Source: Peribacillus muralis
Lineage (GTDB): Bacteria > Bacillota > Bacilli > Bacillales > DSM-1321
Reading direction: 5' to 3'
Assembly (NCBI RefSeq): GCF_001439925.1
Contig: NZ_LMBV01000012.1
Location: 62,001-126,000, forward strand
Length of the DNA stretch: 64,000 nt
Below the pieces are notes generated by a model. That model searched no databases and had not been told where the DNA came from. It saw only the letters and a program-made list of their open reading frames with translations. Below are positions 49,229 to 58,776 of this stretch, piece by piece (the stretch's first letter is position 1; every line of letters starts with the position of its first letter). The position numbers and the translations under genes are program-made.

Positions 49229-50368
49229 ATGAAATTAAAAATTGGAATTACCTGCTATCCTACAGTTGGAGGTTCAGGTGTCGTAGCAACTGAATTAGGC
49301 AAAATGCTTGCAGAAAAAGGGCATGAAATACATTTCATTTCTTCAAGCCTCCCTTTTCGTTTGAATAAAATGTATCACAATATTTATTATCACCAAGTCG
49401 AAGTGAATTCGTATTCGGTGTTCCAATATCCCCCATATGATTTGGCGCTTGCAAGCAAGATCGCTGACGTGGTGAAGCGGGAGAAATTGGATATCCTTCA
49501 TGTTCATTATGCCATTCCCCATGCTGTTTGTGCGATTTTGGCCAAGCAAATGTCAGGCAATGAAGTGAAGATCGTAACGACGCTTCATGGTACAGACATA
49601 ACGGTACTTGGTCATGATCCTTCACTGACCAATTTAATAAAATTTGGGATCGAACAATCCGATGTCGTTACTGCCGTCTCGAATTCACTTGTGCAGCAAA
49701 CATTCGATTTGATCGCACCCGATAAGGATATTAAAACCGTTTATAATTTTATTGATGAAAGAGACTACCATAAAACCAATTCCGAATACCTAAGAGAAGA
49801 ATATGGCATCAAGGATGAGGAAAAAGTAATCATACATGTTTCGAATTTCCGTTCGGTCAAGCGTGTGAAAGACGTCATCCAGGCCTTTTATTTAACTCAA
49901 AAGAAAATACCTGCCAAGCTGCTCCTCGTTGGGGACGGACCGGAAGTGACCACCGTATTGAATTTGGCTAAAGAACTTGGCATTGATGAATCGGTCCTGT
50001 TCCTTGGCAAACAGGATAACCTTGCCGAGTTATATTCAATCAGTGATTTAATATTGCTATTATCAGAAAAAGAAAGTTTTGGGCTGGTTCTACTCGAGGC
50101 GATGGCATGTGGAGTGCCATGTATCGGAACGAATATCGGCGGTATTCCCGAGGTCATCGTTGATGGGAAGACTGGTTATATTTGTGATTTGGGAGATGTC
50201 GCAGCGGTTGCTGAAAAAGCGATCGGTTTATTAGATGATCCCGCTTTACATAAACGGTTTGCGGAGGCTGCACTGGAAAGGGCCAATACCTATTTTCATT
50301 CGGATACAATCATGTCGCAGTATGAAGCCATTTACATGGAAGCTCTTGAAGCTAAATCCATTAAATAG
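49229..50368 (+). CDS. bshA: N-acetyl-alpha-D-glucosaminyl L-malate synthase BshA
   Basis: 379 residues, GT4 glycosyltransferase, first step of bacillithiol synthesis (UDP-GlcNAc plus malate). '[20 protein letters not shown]' and the donor-site '[20 protein letters not shown]' are diagnostic. Confidence 0.96.
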   Translation: MKLKIGITCYPTVGGSGVVATELGKMLAEKGHEIHFISSSLPFRLNKMYHNIYYHQVEVNSYSVFQYPPYDLALASKIADVVKREKLDILHVHYAIPHAVCAILAKQMSGNEVKIVTTLHGTDITVLGHDPSLTNLIKFGIEQSDVVTAVSNSLVQQTFDLIAPDKDIKTVYNFIDERDYHKTNSEYLREEYGIKDEEKVIIHVSNFRSVKRVKDVIQAFYLTQKKIPAKLLLVGDGPEVTTVLNLAKELGIDESVLFLGKQDNLAELYSISDLILLLSEKESFGLVLLEAMACGVPCIGTNIGGIPEVIVDGKTGYICDLGDVAAVAEKAIGLLDDPALHKRFAEAALERANTYFHSDTIMSQYEAIYMEALEAKSIK

Positions 50369-50381
50369 GGAGGGGATGCTG

Positions 50382-51575
50382 ATGGATCCTTTATTCTTGA
50401 AATCGGTGCCCATTCTAAGAAAAATTGAAGAAGCGGGATTTGAGGCCTATTTCGTTGGTGGCTCTGTAAGGGATTATATTCTAGGTCGTCCGATAAATGA
50501 TGTGGACATCGCTACCTCTGCGACCCCTCAGGAAATACAAGCGTTATTTCCAAAAACGGCGGATGTCGGGATCGACCACGGAACGGTGATGGCCATTACG
50601 CCGTCAGGTACATATGAAATCACGACATTTAGAACGGAAGGCGGTTATTCCGACTTCCGCAGGCCGGATTCCGTTCAATTTGTCCGTTCTTTGAGAGAGG
50701 ATTTACAGAGAAGGGATTTTACGATAAATGCAATGGCCATGGATACGGCCGGGAATATCATTGATCACTTTAATGGGAAGCGTGATCTTGCGGAACAAAG
50801 GATTATTACGGTCGGTAACCCTCATGAAAGGTTTCATGAGGATGCTTTAAGAATGATGCGTGCATTAAGGTTCGTCAGCCAACTTGGTTTTGAACTGGAT
50901 GATGATACGTTTCATTCACTTCAAGTGAATGGCCCCATCATCAGCAAGATTGCCGTTGAAAGAATCCTTGTCGAATTCGAGAAGTTATTGGCTGGCACTA
51001 ATAAGAAGAGGGCGATGGCCCTTTTGCTGGAAAGCGAATTATATCAATATTTGCCCCAATTATCGAATAAGAAGGATCATTTAATGAATGTATTGAATCT
51101 GCCGCTAGACCAATTAGAAATGATAGAAATATGGTCAGTAATCATGGTTCAGACAAAAGAAGAGGAAATGGAAGCGACGTTAAGAGCATGGAAACTGCCT
51201 TTAAAAACAATTCGCAACGTCCAGCGAATTGTACAGCTGATAAAGCAGGAACCATCATTTGAAAAATCAGCATTTGAAGTATTCCAGGCAGGACATGACA
51301 TGACTGTACAGGCGTCCAAGGTCAAAGCTTCCCTGACGGGAGGGGATGTGCCCGAGGCGGAGGAAAGCGCCCATCAACATTACAAGGCACTGAAAATAAA
51401 AGCGATGTCCGAACTTGCCGTAACCGGGACGGATTTAGTGAATTGGCGTCAAGAAAAACCAGGTCCGTGGATAAAGGCCTCCCTGGAAATGGTCGTGAAA
51501 GCCGTCTTGGATGAACAGGTAAGCAATGATAAAGAAGAAATAAAGAGGTGGCTGGAATCATGCAATCCGAGTTAA
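50382..51575 (+). CDS. cca: CCA-adding tRNA nucleotidyltransferase
   Basis: 397 residues, class II nucleotidyltransferase. 'FVGGSVRDYILGRPINDVDI' (catalytic DxD) and 'RRDFTINAMAMD' with 'EDALRMMRALRFVSQLGF' are conserved. ATG 50382 has six bases to GGGAGGGG; ATG 50376 directly touches it. Confidence 0.96.
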   Translation: MDPLFLKSVPILRKIEEAGFEAYFVGGSVRDYILGRPINDVDIATSATPQEIQALFPKTADVGIDHGTVMAITPSGTYEITTFRTEGGYSDFRRPDSVQFVRSLREDLQRRDFTINAMAMDTAGNIIDHFNGKRDLAEQRIITVGNPHERFHEDALRMMRALRFVSQLGFELDDDTFHSLQVNGPIISKIAVERILVEFEKLLAGTNKKRAMALLLESELYQYLPQLSNKKDHLMNVLNLPLDQLEMIEIWSVIMVQTKEEEMEATLRAWKLPLKTIRNVQRIVQLIKQEPSFEKSAFEVFQAGHDMTVQASKVKASLTGGDVPEAEESAHQHYKALKIKAMSELAVTGTDLVNWRQEKPGPWIKASLEMVVKAVLDEQVSNDKEEIKRWLESCNPS

Positions 51576-52540
51576 GAACAAAGCTGATGGAGGCCCTTTC
51601 AAAGGCGGATGGAGCATTTATATCAGGGCAGGAAATTGCCGAATATATTGGCTGTTCACGAACAGCGGTCTGGAAGCATATAGAAGATTTGCGCAGTGAA
51701 GGTTATCATGTGGAAGCGGTTAGAAAGAAGGGCTACCGAATCATATCAGCTCCAGAAAAAGTGTCCGAAAGCGAAATTCAGCTTGGCTTGGAAACAAGAA
51801 CGATCGGCAAGATGATTCACTATGAGGAGACGGTGGAATCCACACAGAAAATTGCCCATCAACTAGCAAATGAAGGCGTTCAGGAGGGGACATTGGTCAT
51901 TGCCGAGGAGCAGAAATCCGGTAAAGGAAGATTGATGAGATCTTGGCATTCACCTAAATTCAGCGGCATATGGATGAGCCTGATCTTAAGACCGAAGATC
52001 CCGGTTCATATGGCCCCACAGCTGACCTTATTGGCAGCGGTTGCCGTGGCACAGGCAATAGAGGATACGACCGATTTGAAGCCGCAAATAAAATGGCCCA
52101 ATGACATTTTGGTGAATCGCAAGAAAATCGTTGGCATCCTGACCGAAATGCAGGCGGAATCGGATCGGATTCATTCTGTCATTATTGGTATTGGAATGAA
52201 TATCAATCAGCAATTGGAAGACTTCCCCGAACATCTGCAGGAAAAGGCGTCCTCGCTTTTCATCGAAAGTGGAGAAACGGTTTCAAGATCGATGGTCATT
52301 CAACGAGCATTATTTCGCTTGGAGAATTTATATGAGCTCTACTTGGATGCAGGCTTTAAACCGATAAAGGATCTATGGGAAAGTTACGCGATCAGCCTTG
52401 GACAGGTTATCAAGGCCAGTACCTTAAACGATACGATTGTCGGAAAAGCATTGGGAATAACCGATGCCGGGGTTTTACTCCTTGAAGACGGAAAAGGAAT
52501 CGTGCATTCGATTTATTCTGCGGACATTGAAATTCAGTAG
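51560..52540 (+). CDS. birA: Biotin-protein ligase and biotin repressor BirA
   Basis: 326 residues. An N-terminal winged helix ('ISGQEIAEYIGCSRTAVWKH') for DNA binding and a C-terminal ligase with 'GKGRLMRSWHSP' (biotinyl-AMP loop) and 'KWPNDILV'. It biotinylates acetyl-CoA and pyruvate carboxylases and represses biotin genes. It overlaps cca by 16 bases and ends the ypjD-birA operon. Confidence 0.96.
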   Translation: MQSELRTKLMEALSKADGAFISGQEIAEYIGCSRTAVWKHIEDLRSEGYHVEAVRKKGYRIISAPEKVSESEIQLGLETRTIGKMIHYEETVESTQKIAHQLANEGVQEGTLVIAEEQKSGKGRLMRSWHSPKFSGIWMSLILRPKIPVHMAPQLTLLAAVAVAQAIEDTTDLKPQIKWPNDILVNRKKIVGILTEMQAESDRIHSVIIGIGMNINQQLEDFPEHLQEKASSLFIESGETVSRSMVIQRALFRLENLYELYLDAGFKPIKDLWESYAISLGQVIKASTLNDTIVGKALGITDAGVLLLEDGKGIVHSIYSADIEIQ

Positions 52541-52586
52541 ATTTTTGTCATATCCGCAAAAAAAAATAGAATTTTTTAATTTTGCT

Positions 52587-52595
52587 TGATATAAT
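52587..52595 (+). promoter_or_regulatory. extended -10 promoter of panBCD
   Basis: TGATATAAT: TG, one base, TATAAT (52590-52595). No clear -35 element. Confidence 0.6.
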
Positions 52596-52664
52596 GCAAG
52601 TGGGCAGTATCTTATGTGAACTGCACCCCCATAAATGCCAAATTATTTGAAAATCTGCCTTGAT

Positions 52665-52812
52665 CCAGAGTACTGGACTGGGACGGAGGGATGAAACTTC
52701 TGTTGGAACAAAGAGATTGACTAAAAAGACAAGTGCTGTTTATTGAACGATATGTGGTTTTTTTGCCATTTTTCGTAATGAAACAGATACCCTTTTAGTC
52801 AGTCTTTTTTTT
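52665..52812 (+). ncRNA. candidate pan-motif leader RNA and terminator of panBCD
   Basis: CCAG-AGTA-CTGG is followed by ACGGAGG-GATGAAA-CTTCTGT (stem with two G-U pairs, about 52682-52703). Then AGATTGACTAAAA (52714-52726) pairs with TTTTAGTCAGTCT (52793-52805), and an inner stem CTGTTT/AAACAG forms, with a T run at 52806-52812. A conserved 'pan' RNA motif is known upstream of panB in Firmicutes; I cannot confirm the match without a covariance model. Confidence 0.5.
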
Positions 52813-52887
52813 GCGTATGAATGTAGAGACACCAGTTTACCTTACACTGATGTTTTCATCTCCTCCATCAAAAAAGGAGGAAACGTA

Positions 52888-53724
52888 ATGAAATTGTCCG
52901 GAGATTTTTTGAAAATGAAACAAAATCAAGAGAAGTTAGTCATGTTGACCGCTTATGATTATCCGTCGGCAAAGTTAGCCGAACAAGCAGGGGTAGATAT
53001 GATTTTAGTGGGCGATTCTTTAGGAATGGTCGTATTGGGGTATGAGTCAACGATCCCTGTAACGGTCAATGATATGATTCATCACACCAAGGCAGTAAAA
53101 CGGGGGGCGCCTGATACATTTGTCGTCACGGATATGCCCTTTATGAGCTATCATCTTTCAATGGATGAAACACTCAAGAATGCAGCACGAATCATGCAGG
53201 AAGGCCATGCGGATGCCGTGAAGCTTGAAGGGGCAGATGATGTCGTTGAAAAAATAGCCGCTTTGACCAAGGCCGGAATCCCGGTTGTAGCCCATCTTGG
53301 CTTGACCCCCCAATCGGTGGGAGTGCTGGGGGGATATAAGGTACAAGGAAAAGACGCCGAAGCTGCTGCACTGCTAGTGGAAGACGCGAAGAAGTGTGAA
53401 GCAGCCGGGGCAATGGCGATCGTATTTGAATGTGTGCCTTATCAAGTGGGTGAGCTTGTAACGCGTCACTTGGAAATACCGACAATCGGAATTGGAGCAG
53501 GGGCAGATACAGATGGCCAGGTTCTCGTTTATCATGACGTGATCAAATATGGCGTTGATCGGGTTGCCAAATTCGTCAAAGTATACGGAGATGTGAATGA
53601 ACTAATTGGGAAATCGTTAACAAAATATGTGGATGAAGTGAAAAGCAATCAATTTCCGTCGCAAGAACATACATTCACAATGAAGGAAGAGGAACTCACA
53701 GAGCTTTACGGAGGAAAAAGATGA
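52888..53724 (+). CDS. panB: 3-Methyl-2-oxobutanoate hydroxymethyltransferase
   Basis: 278 residues. It makes ketopantoate, first step of pantothenate synthesis. '[16 protein letters not shown]', '[16 protein letters not shown]' and '[21 protein letters not shown]' are conserved. AAAAGGAGGAAA precedes the ATG. It overlaps panC by four bases (ATGA). Confidence 0.97.
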   Translation: MKLSGDFLKMKQNQEKLVMLTAYDYPSAKLAEQAGVDMILVGDSLGMVVLGYESTIPVTVNDMIHHTKAVKRGAPDTFVVTDMPFMSYHLSMDETLKNAARIMQEGHADAVKLEGADDVVEKIAALTKAGIPVVAHLGLTPQSVGVLGGYKVQGKDAEAAALLVEDAKKCEAAGAMAIVFECVPYQVGELVTRHLEIPTIGIGAGADTDGQVLVYHDVIKYGVDRVAKFVKVYGDVNELIGKSLTKYVDEVKSNQFPSQEHTFTMKEEELTELYGGKR

Positions 53725-54569
53725 AAACTTTTACATCAGCAGGCGAGTTGCAGCAGGTGCTCCGCGAAGAAAAAAGTAACCATAAAAGTATCGGCTATGT
53801 TGCGACGATGGGCTATTTACATGAAGGGCATGCCACCCTTATGGAAAAGGCACGGAAGGAAAATGATATCGTCGTATTAAGTATATTCGTCAATCCTTTG
53901 CAATTTGGACCGAATGAGGACTTTGACACGTATCCGCGTGATTTGGAACGGGATGAAAACGTTGCCGCCAATGCGGGAGTGGATTATCTCTTCTATCCAA
54001 CCGTCCAAGAGATGTACGGTGAGGAACCTTCAGTTAAAGTTGTGGTCCAAAGCCGGACGGATTGCTTATGCGGCAGACAAAGACCAGGCCACTTTGATGG
54101 TGTAGCGACAGTGCTAACGAAGTTCTTCAATATCATCCTTCCCAATCGAGCATACTTCGGTAAGAAGGATGCCCAGCAGGTCGCGGTGATAGATGGCTTG
54201 ATCAAGGATTTCAATTTCCCTATCCAGCTTGTTGCCGTAGATACCGTTCGTGAAGAAGATGGGCTGGCGAAGAGCTCGCGAAATGTTTACCTAACTGAGG
54301 GAGAGCGCAAGGAAGCTAAAGAGTTGTACCAAAGTTTATTGCGAGCGAAAGAAGCCATCGGTTCAGGTGTATTGAATACTGCAACGATCACGGCACTTGT
54401 AAAGGAACATATCGGTGCCCACACTCAAGGAGTGATCGACTATGTGGAAGTGTACCAATATCCAGAGCTTAAACCGCAAGAGATGCTTTCGGGGAACATC
54501 ATCATTGCACTTGCCGTTAAATTCAAGCATGCGCGGCTAATTGATAATATTACGATAAACGTTAAATAA
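53721..54569 (+). CDS. panC: Pantothenate synthetase
   Basis: 282 residues. It joins pantoate and beta-alanine using ATP. '[14 protein letters not shown]' contains the HxGH nucleotidyl-transfer motif, '[13 protein letters not shown]' and '[16 protein letters not shown]' the later sites. Confidence 0.97.
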   Translation: MKTFTSAGELQQVLREEKSNHKSIGYVATMGYLHEGHATLMEKARKENDIVVLSIFVNPLQFGPNEDFDTYPRDLERDENVAANAGVDYLFYPTVQEMYGEEPSVKVVVQSRTDCLCGRQRPGHFDGVATVLTKFFNIILPNRAYFGKKDAQQVAVIDGLIKDFNFPIQLVAVDTVREEDGLAKSSRNVYLTEGERKEAKELYQSLLRAKEAIGSGVLNTATITALVKEHIGAHTQGVIDYVEVYQYPELKPQEMLSGNIIIALAVKFKHARLIDNITINVK

Positions 54570-54595
54570 ATCATGATTTTTCTGGGGGAATATAC

Positions 54596-54979
54596 ATGTT
54601 TCGAACGATGATGAATGGGAAAATCCACCGTGCCAGGGTGACCGAGGCAAATTTGAATTATGTTGGCAGCATTACGATTGATGAAGATATCATTGATGCG
54701 GTAGGTATTCTGCCTAATGAAAAGGTCGCCATCGTGAATAATAACAATGGAGCAAGACTTGAAACATACGTTATTGCGGGTGAACGGGGAAGTGGTGTCG
54801 TTTGTTTGAACGGAGCTGCAGCAAGACTCGTCCAGCCTGATGATATCGTGATAATCATTTCTTATGTGCAGGTCGCTGAAGATAAACTATATGATCACAA
54901 GCCAAAGGTAGCGATCATGAATGAAGATAACAAAATAATTGAACTGATCTCAAACGAACCTGCAGCAACAATCATGTAG
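54596..54979 (+). CDS. panD: Aspartate 1-decarboxylase
   Basis: 127 residues. It makes beta-alanine from aspartate. The self-cleavage site is the Gly-Ser in '[11 protein letters not shown]', which yields the pyruvoyl group; '[11 protein letters not shown]' is also typical. A terminator follows. Confidence 0.97.
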   Translation: MFRTMMNGKIHRARVTEANLNYVGSITIDEDIIDAVGILPNEKVAIVNNNNGARLETYVIAGERGSGVVCLNGAAARLVQPDDIVIIISYVQVAEDKLYDHKPKVAIMNEDNKIIELISNEPAATIM

Positions 54980-54983
54980 GTGT

Positions 54984-55036
54984 TGGGCCGGCTCATGTGT
55001 GCATGAATCACGCATATATGGGCTGGCTTTTTTCGT
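54984..55036 (+). terminator. intrinsic terminator of panBCD
   Basis: GCCGGCTCATGTGTG pairs imperfectly with CGCATATATGGGCTGGC, then TTTTTT. Confidence 0.75.
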
Positions 55037-55095
55037 CTGTTATATATGATGAAAAAGACAGGATGAACGGCTTGTTTCCTTTATGACGATTATTA

Positions 55096-55104
55096 TGGTA
55101 TAAA
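55096..55104 (+). promoter_or_regulatory. extended -10 promoter of dinG
   Basis: TGGTATAAA, about 57 bases upstream of the dinG start. Confidence 0.4.
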
Positions 55105-55160
55105 AAAGATAAGAGAATTCCATCAGGAAGTGGAGAAAGCGAAGTTTGAGGTGTACATAG

Positions 55161-57941
55161 ATGACGCAACGATATGTAGTGGTTGATTTGGAAACGACAG
55201 GGAATTCTCCGAAAAAAGGGGATAGAATTATTCAATTTGCCGGGGTGGTCATTGAAAATGACCAAATTGTTGATGAGTACTCGACGTACATTCATCCTGG
55301 ACAGGAAATTTCCCTATTTATTGAAGAATTGACCGGAATCAGCAACGAGACGGTAAAAGATGCACCTGACTTTGAAGATGTCGCAAATAATATTGCCCAG
55401 CTTATAAAAGGAGCTTGTTTTGTAGCCCATAATGTTTTATTCGATTTATCTTTTTTACAGGAAGAATTGGTACGCTGCGGGTATGAGCCGTTTTACGGTT
55501 CCACCCTTGATACGGTGGAATTGGCCAAAATTTTAAAACCAACATCGGATGGATATAAGCTGCACCAGCTGGCCAAAGAAGAAAACCTAGATCATTCAAG
55601 GCCTCATCAAGCGGATAGTGATGCATATGCGACTGCCTTGCTTTTGCTGGAATTGAAGAAAAAGCTGATGAATCTTCCGGTGATGACGCTGAAACAGTTA
55701 TATCGATTATCATATTCCTTACAAAGTGAAATTTCCGAATTGATAGATGCGTGCATGGCAAGCAAATTAGCGAAAGCGGAAGTGCATTCACCTGAACTCA
55801 TTACGTTTAGGGGCCTTGCCTTCAAAAAGAGTGACGAAGAAAATGAGCACGGTATTACCAAGTCGGAATACCCGCTTGATGATGAGGATAAAATGGTGAT
55901 GCTACAACGTGCTTTTCCTGACTTTGAAGCAAGGCGCGGACAGCTCGACATGATGAATATGATCTACCATTCGTTCGAATCCAACCAAGATGCAATCATT
56001 GAAGCGGGGACGGGAATCGGGAAATCGTTAGGCTATCTCCTTCCAGCCGTTTATTTTGCAAAAAAGCATCAAAAACCGGTCGTCGTTTCGACGTATACGC
56101 TTCAGCTGCAGGACCAACTCCTCCAAAACGAGGTTCCTAAGCTGAAGACCATCCTGCCATTTAGTTTTCAAGCTGTCCTGTTAAAAGGGAGAAGCAATTA
56201 TTTAAGCTTGGCGAAGTTTGAGCGGGCATTACGTGAAAAAGAAGATAATTATGAAACGGCCTTAACGAAAATGCAAATATTGGTCTGGCTCACTGAAACG
56301 GAAACGGGCGATAAGGACGAATTGAACCTCACCAGTGGCGGTCAGCTGTTTTGGCACCGGCTGCAAAGTGACGGCCTTACATATACTGGTTTAAAACAAC
56401 CTTGGCAGACATTGGATTTTTTTGAACGGGCAAAAAAAACAGCAGTCAAGGCTGATATCATCATTACCAATCATTCATTTTTAATGTCCGACCTTCTTAC
56501 CGAAGATGCCTTGATTCCCAAGAAGGGATACTTGATCCTCGATGAAGCACATCATTTGGAGCAGGCAGCCTCTAAACAGCTAGGGCGAAGGCTCAATTAT
56601 ATATCGGTGAAAACGGTATTGAATCGATTAGGAACATCGGACCAAAAGCAATTATTGTATAAACTGGTCAAATTACTCGTAAACAATGGGCTCGAGGATG
56701 GCAGGAATAGCCAAGAGTTAGATCGAAGGCTGAATGACTTTTCTTATGAATTTGAACAGCTTTTTCATTACCTCTCCAATCAGGCGGAAAAACTTTCACG
56801 TTCCACGAGCCCGAAACGGATTTCCTTCAAGGTGGATGATGGAAGGTGGGGTAAGGCCATCCTTGTTGCTGAGCGATTGGTTGACTTGTTGGGACACATC
56901 ATCACGGAGCTCTCGCAACGATTGGCCATTTTATTGGATCAAGAGTCCCCTTTAGGTAAAAACTCGTTATTTTACTTGAACGATATTGAAGTGCTGCTTG
57001 GACATTTACAGGATACGAGGGAATCGTTACATGAGTTTTTCATGAAGCCGCATGAAGAAAATATTTATTGGCTTGATTATACGAATGCAGCACCACAGCA
57101 TGGAGTTACTTTGACGGTTCAGCCGATTGCCGGTAGTAAGTGGCTTTGGGATTCCTTTTTCGGGCGCCAGAAAAGTGTGGTCATGACATCGGCTACCCTT
57201 GTCGTGAAGGATTCCTTTCAGTATTTTAAAGAACAACTAGGGTTAGAGAATCAGCCATTGCTTACGGCCAGCTTTCCTTCGCCATTTCCTTATAAGGACC
57301 TTGTAAAGGTTCTCGTTCCCAATGACTTACCCGATATCAATGGTTTATCGGTGGAGGAGTTCTCGGAAGCGGCAGCGAACCATATTATTGCCGCTGCACA
57401 AGCAGCCAAAGGCAGGATGATGGTATTGTTCACTTCGCATGAGATGCTGCGTTCCACTTATCATTCCATAAAGGACACTGGGGTTTTGGACGAGTTCACT
57501 CTGTTTGCGCAAGGGATTTCCGGTGGAAGCCGAATGAGGCTGCTCAGGAATTTCCAAAACTTTGAGAAAGCCATCCTTTTTGGAACGACTAGCCTTTGGG
57601 AGGGCGTAGATATCCCAGGCGAGGATTTATCTTGCTTGGTCATTGTCAGGTTGCCTTTTTCACCGCCGGATGAACCGGTGACCGCTGCAAAATGCCAGTA
57701 TTTCGAGAAGCAGGGGCGAAATCCATTTGCTTCTTATTCCTTGCCTGAAGCGTTGTTAAGATTCCGCCAAGGGTTCGGCAGGCTCATACGTACTCCAAAT
57801 GACAAAGGAGTTTTGGTCATTCTCGATCGCCGTATCGTAACGGCCAAATATGGTCCGGAATTTAGAAAGGCGATTCCAGCTGTCGACTGGCACCAAACGT
57901 CCATCACTGAAATGGCCGAGATGATAGAAGGATGGATATAA
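55161..57941 (+). CDS. dinG: DinG-family helicase with N-terminal 3'-5' exonuclease
   Basis: 926 residues. Residues 1 to about 165 are a DnaQ-like exonuclease ('VVDLETTGNSPKKGDRII', 'GACFVAHNVLFDLSFL', 'RPHQADSDAYATALLLL'). The rest is an XPD/DinG helicase: Walker A 'EAGTGIGKSLGYLLPA' near 282, DEAH 'LDEAHHLE' near 459, motif VI 'RFRQGFGRLIRTPNDKG'. I see no four-cysteine iron-sulfur cluster like that of E. coli DinG, as expected of the Firmicute type, which acts mainly as a nuclease. Start ATG 55161 follows a weak GAGGTG. Confidence 0.95.
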   Translation: MTQRYVVVDLETTGNSPKKGDRIIQFAGVVIENDQIVDEYSTYIHPGQEISLFIEELTGISNETVKDAPDFEDVANNIAQLIKGACFVAHNVLFDLSFLQEELVRCGYEPFYGSTLDTVELAKILKPTSDGYKLHQLAKEENLDHSRPHQADSDAYATALLLLELKKKLMNLPVMTLKQLYRLSYSLQSEISELIDACMASKLAKAEVHSPELITFRGLAFKKSDEENEHGITKSEYPLDDEDKMVMLQRAFPDFEARRGQLDMMNMIYHSFESNQDAIIEAGTGIGKSLGYLLPAVYFAKKHQKPVVVSTYTLQLQDQLLQNEVPKLKTILPFSFQAVLLKGRSNYLSLAKFERALREKEDNYETALTKMQILVWLTETETGDKDELNLTSGGQLFWHRLQSDGLTYTGLKQPWQTLDFFERAKKTAVKADIIITNHSFLMSDLLTEDALIPKKGYLILDEAHHLEQAASKQLGRRLNYISVKTVLNRLGTSDQKQLLYKLVKLLVNNGLEDGRNSQELDRRLNDFSYEFEQLFHYLSNQAEKLSRSTSPKRISFKVDDGRWGKAILVAERLVDLLGHIITELSQRLAILLDQESPLGKNSLFYLNDIEVLLGHLQDTRESLHEFFMKPHEENIYWLDYTNAAPQHGVTLTVQPIAGSKWLWDSFFGRQKSVVMTSATLVVKDSFQYFKEQLGLENQPLLTASFPSPFPYKDLVKVLVPNDLPDINGLSVEEFSEAAANHIIAAAQAAKGRMMVLFTSHEMLRSTYHSIKDTGVLDEFTLFAQGISGGSRMRLLRNFQNFEKAILFGTTSLWEGVDIPGEDLSCLVIVRLPFSPPDEPVTAAKCQYFEKQGRNPFASYSLPEALLRFRQGFGRLIRTPNDKGVLVILDRRIVTAKYGPEFRKAIPAVDWHQTSITEMAEMIEGWI

Positions 57942-58091
57942 AGATTTTTTTATGTGTGGATCGCATTGAATTTTTACGGTATTTTAAAGAAATATAATCT
58001 TGGAACTGGTATAATGTGAAAGGTGGTAAAGCCTTATAGTCCTATTCATACCAGTGGTTGTTGACAATTTTTATATTGGAGGGGCATTTTC

Positions 58092-58262
58092 ATGGAGAGT
58101 AAAATCGAAGTAATTTCGACAGTCAGGCTGCAGCATTCACCTGACTTGTATAAAATTGTGGATTCCTTGAACCGAACATTGAAAAAAGACGATTTGATGT
58201 TCGGCTTGGCATTGGACTCTGAAGATCAAGAAAAAGCGATATTTACAATTTATCGTACATAG
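58092..58262 (+). CDS. ypmA: YpmA-family small protein (DUF4264)
   Basis: 56 residues, start MESKIEVISTVRLQHSPDLY. TTGGAGGGG precedes the ATG. Soluble; function unknown. It sits between dinG and ypmB as in B. subtilis and ends 18 bases before ypmB. Confidence 0.88.
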   Translation: MESKIEVISTVRLQHSPDLYKIVDSLNRTLKKDDLMFGLALDSEDQEKAIFTIYRT

Positions 58263-58280
58263 AAAGAGGGAAAAGCAGCT

Positions 58281-58757
58281 TTGAAAAAATGGTTGATTAT
58301 AGCTTCTATCCTGGTCATTTGTTTTATCGGATCCGTCAGCGGAGCATATATTAAAGCATTGCAGCCAAAAAAAGAAGCTGGCAATGCAGCTTTTAAAAAG
58401 GCAAGGGAAGAGGCCGGCCTTCGAACGATGGACGAATTCTACCTTTATAATGGACAGGATTCCTATTCCGTCATCATTGGTAAAGGAGAAAAAGGGACTA
58501 AAAAAGTAGTCTGGCTTCCTGAGGACAAGAAGAAGCCACTCGTAGTGAAAGACTATAAAGATGGTAAATCGAAGAAAGAAATCTTGAACATTGCCAAGGA
58601 AAAGCTTAATCCGCAAAAAATCATTTCCATCAAGCTTGGCATGGAAAAAAACGTTCCGCTTTGGGAAGTAACGTATCTTGATGAATCCGAACGTTTTAAT
58701 TATGATTATTATGATTTTAAAACTGGGGAATGGCTTAAGTACTATCGAAGCATTTAG
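58281..58757 (+). CDS. ypmB: YpmB-family protein with N-terminal anchor
   Basis: 158 residues. One N-terminal membrane helix ('WLIIASILVICFIGSVSG') then a domain with PepSY-like repeats ('VWLPEDKKKPLVVKDYKDG', 'YYDFKTGEWLKYY'). It is likely anchored with its domain outside the cell; function unknown. Start TTG 58281 follows GAGGGAAAA. Confidence 0.88.
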   Translation: MKKWLIIASILVICFIGSVSGAYIKALQPKKEAGNAAFKKAREEAGLRTMDEFYLYNGQDSYSVIIGKGEKGTKKVVWLPEDKKKPLVVKDYKDGKSKKEILNIAKEKLNPQKIISIKLGMEKNVPLWEVTYLDESERFNYDYYDFKTGEWLKYYRSI

Positions 58758-58776
58758 AATGGGGGATTATTTTAGT

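Larger units (their letters stand above)
52541..52887. other. 347-base gap: promoter and structured leader of panBCD
   Basis: No gene. It contains an extended -10 promoter (52587-52595) and a leader of about 285 bases with several stems (see next entries). Confidence 0.7.

Noticed and set aside
52618-52640. TGTGAACTGCACCCCCAT, similar to the ends of some IS3-family elements
   Set aside because: No second end, no transposase fragment and no target duplication nearby; it lies within the panB leader and the similarity is short.
52600-52860. T-box riboswitch upstream of panB
   Set aside because: The conserved T-box sequence AGGGTGGNACCGCG is not present.
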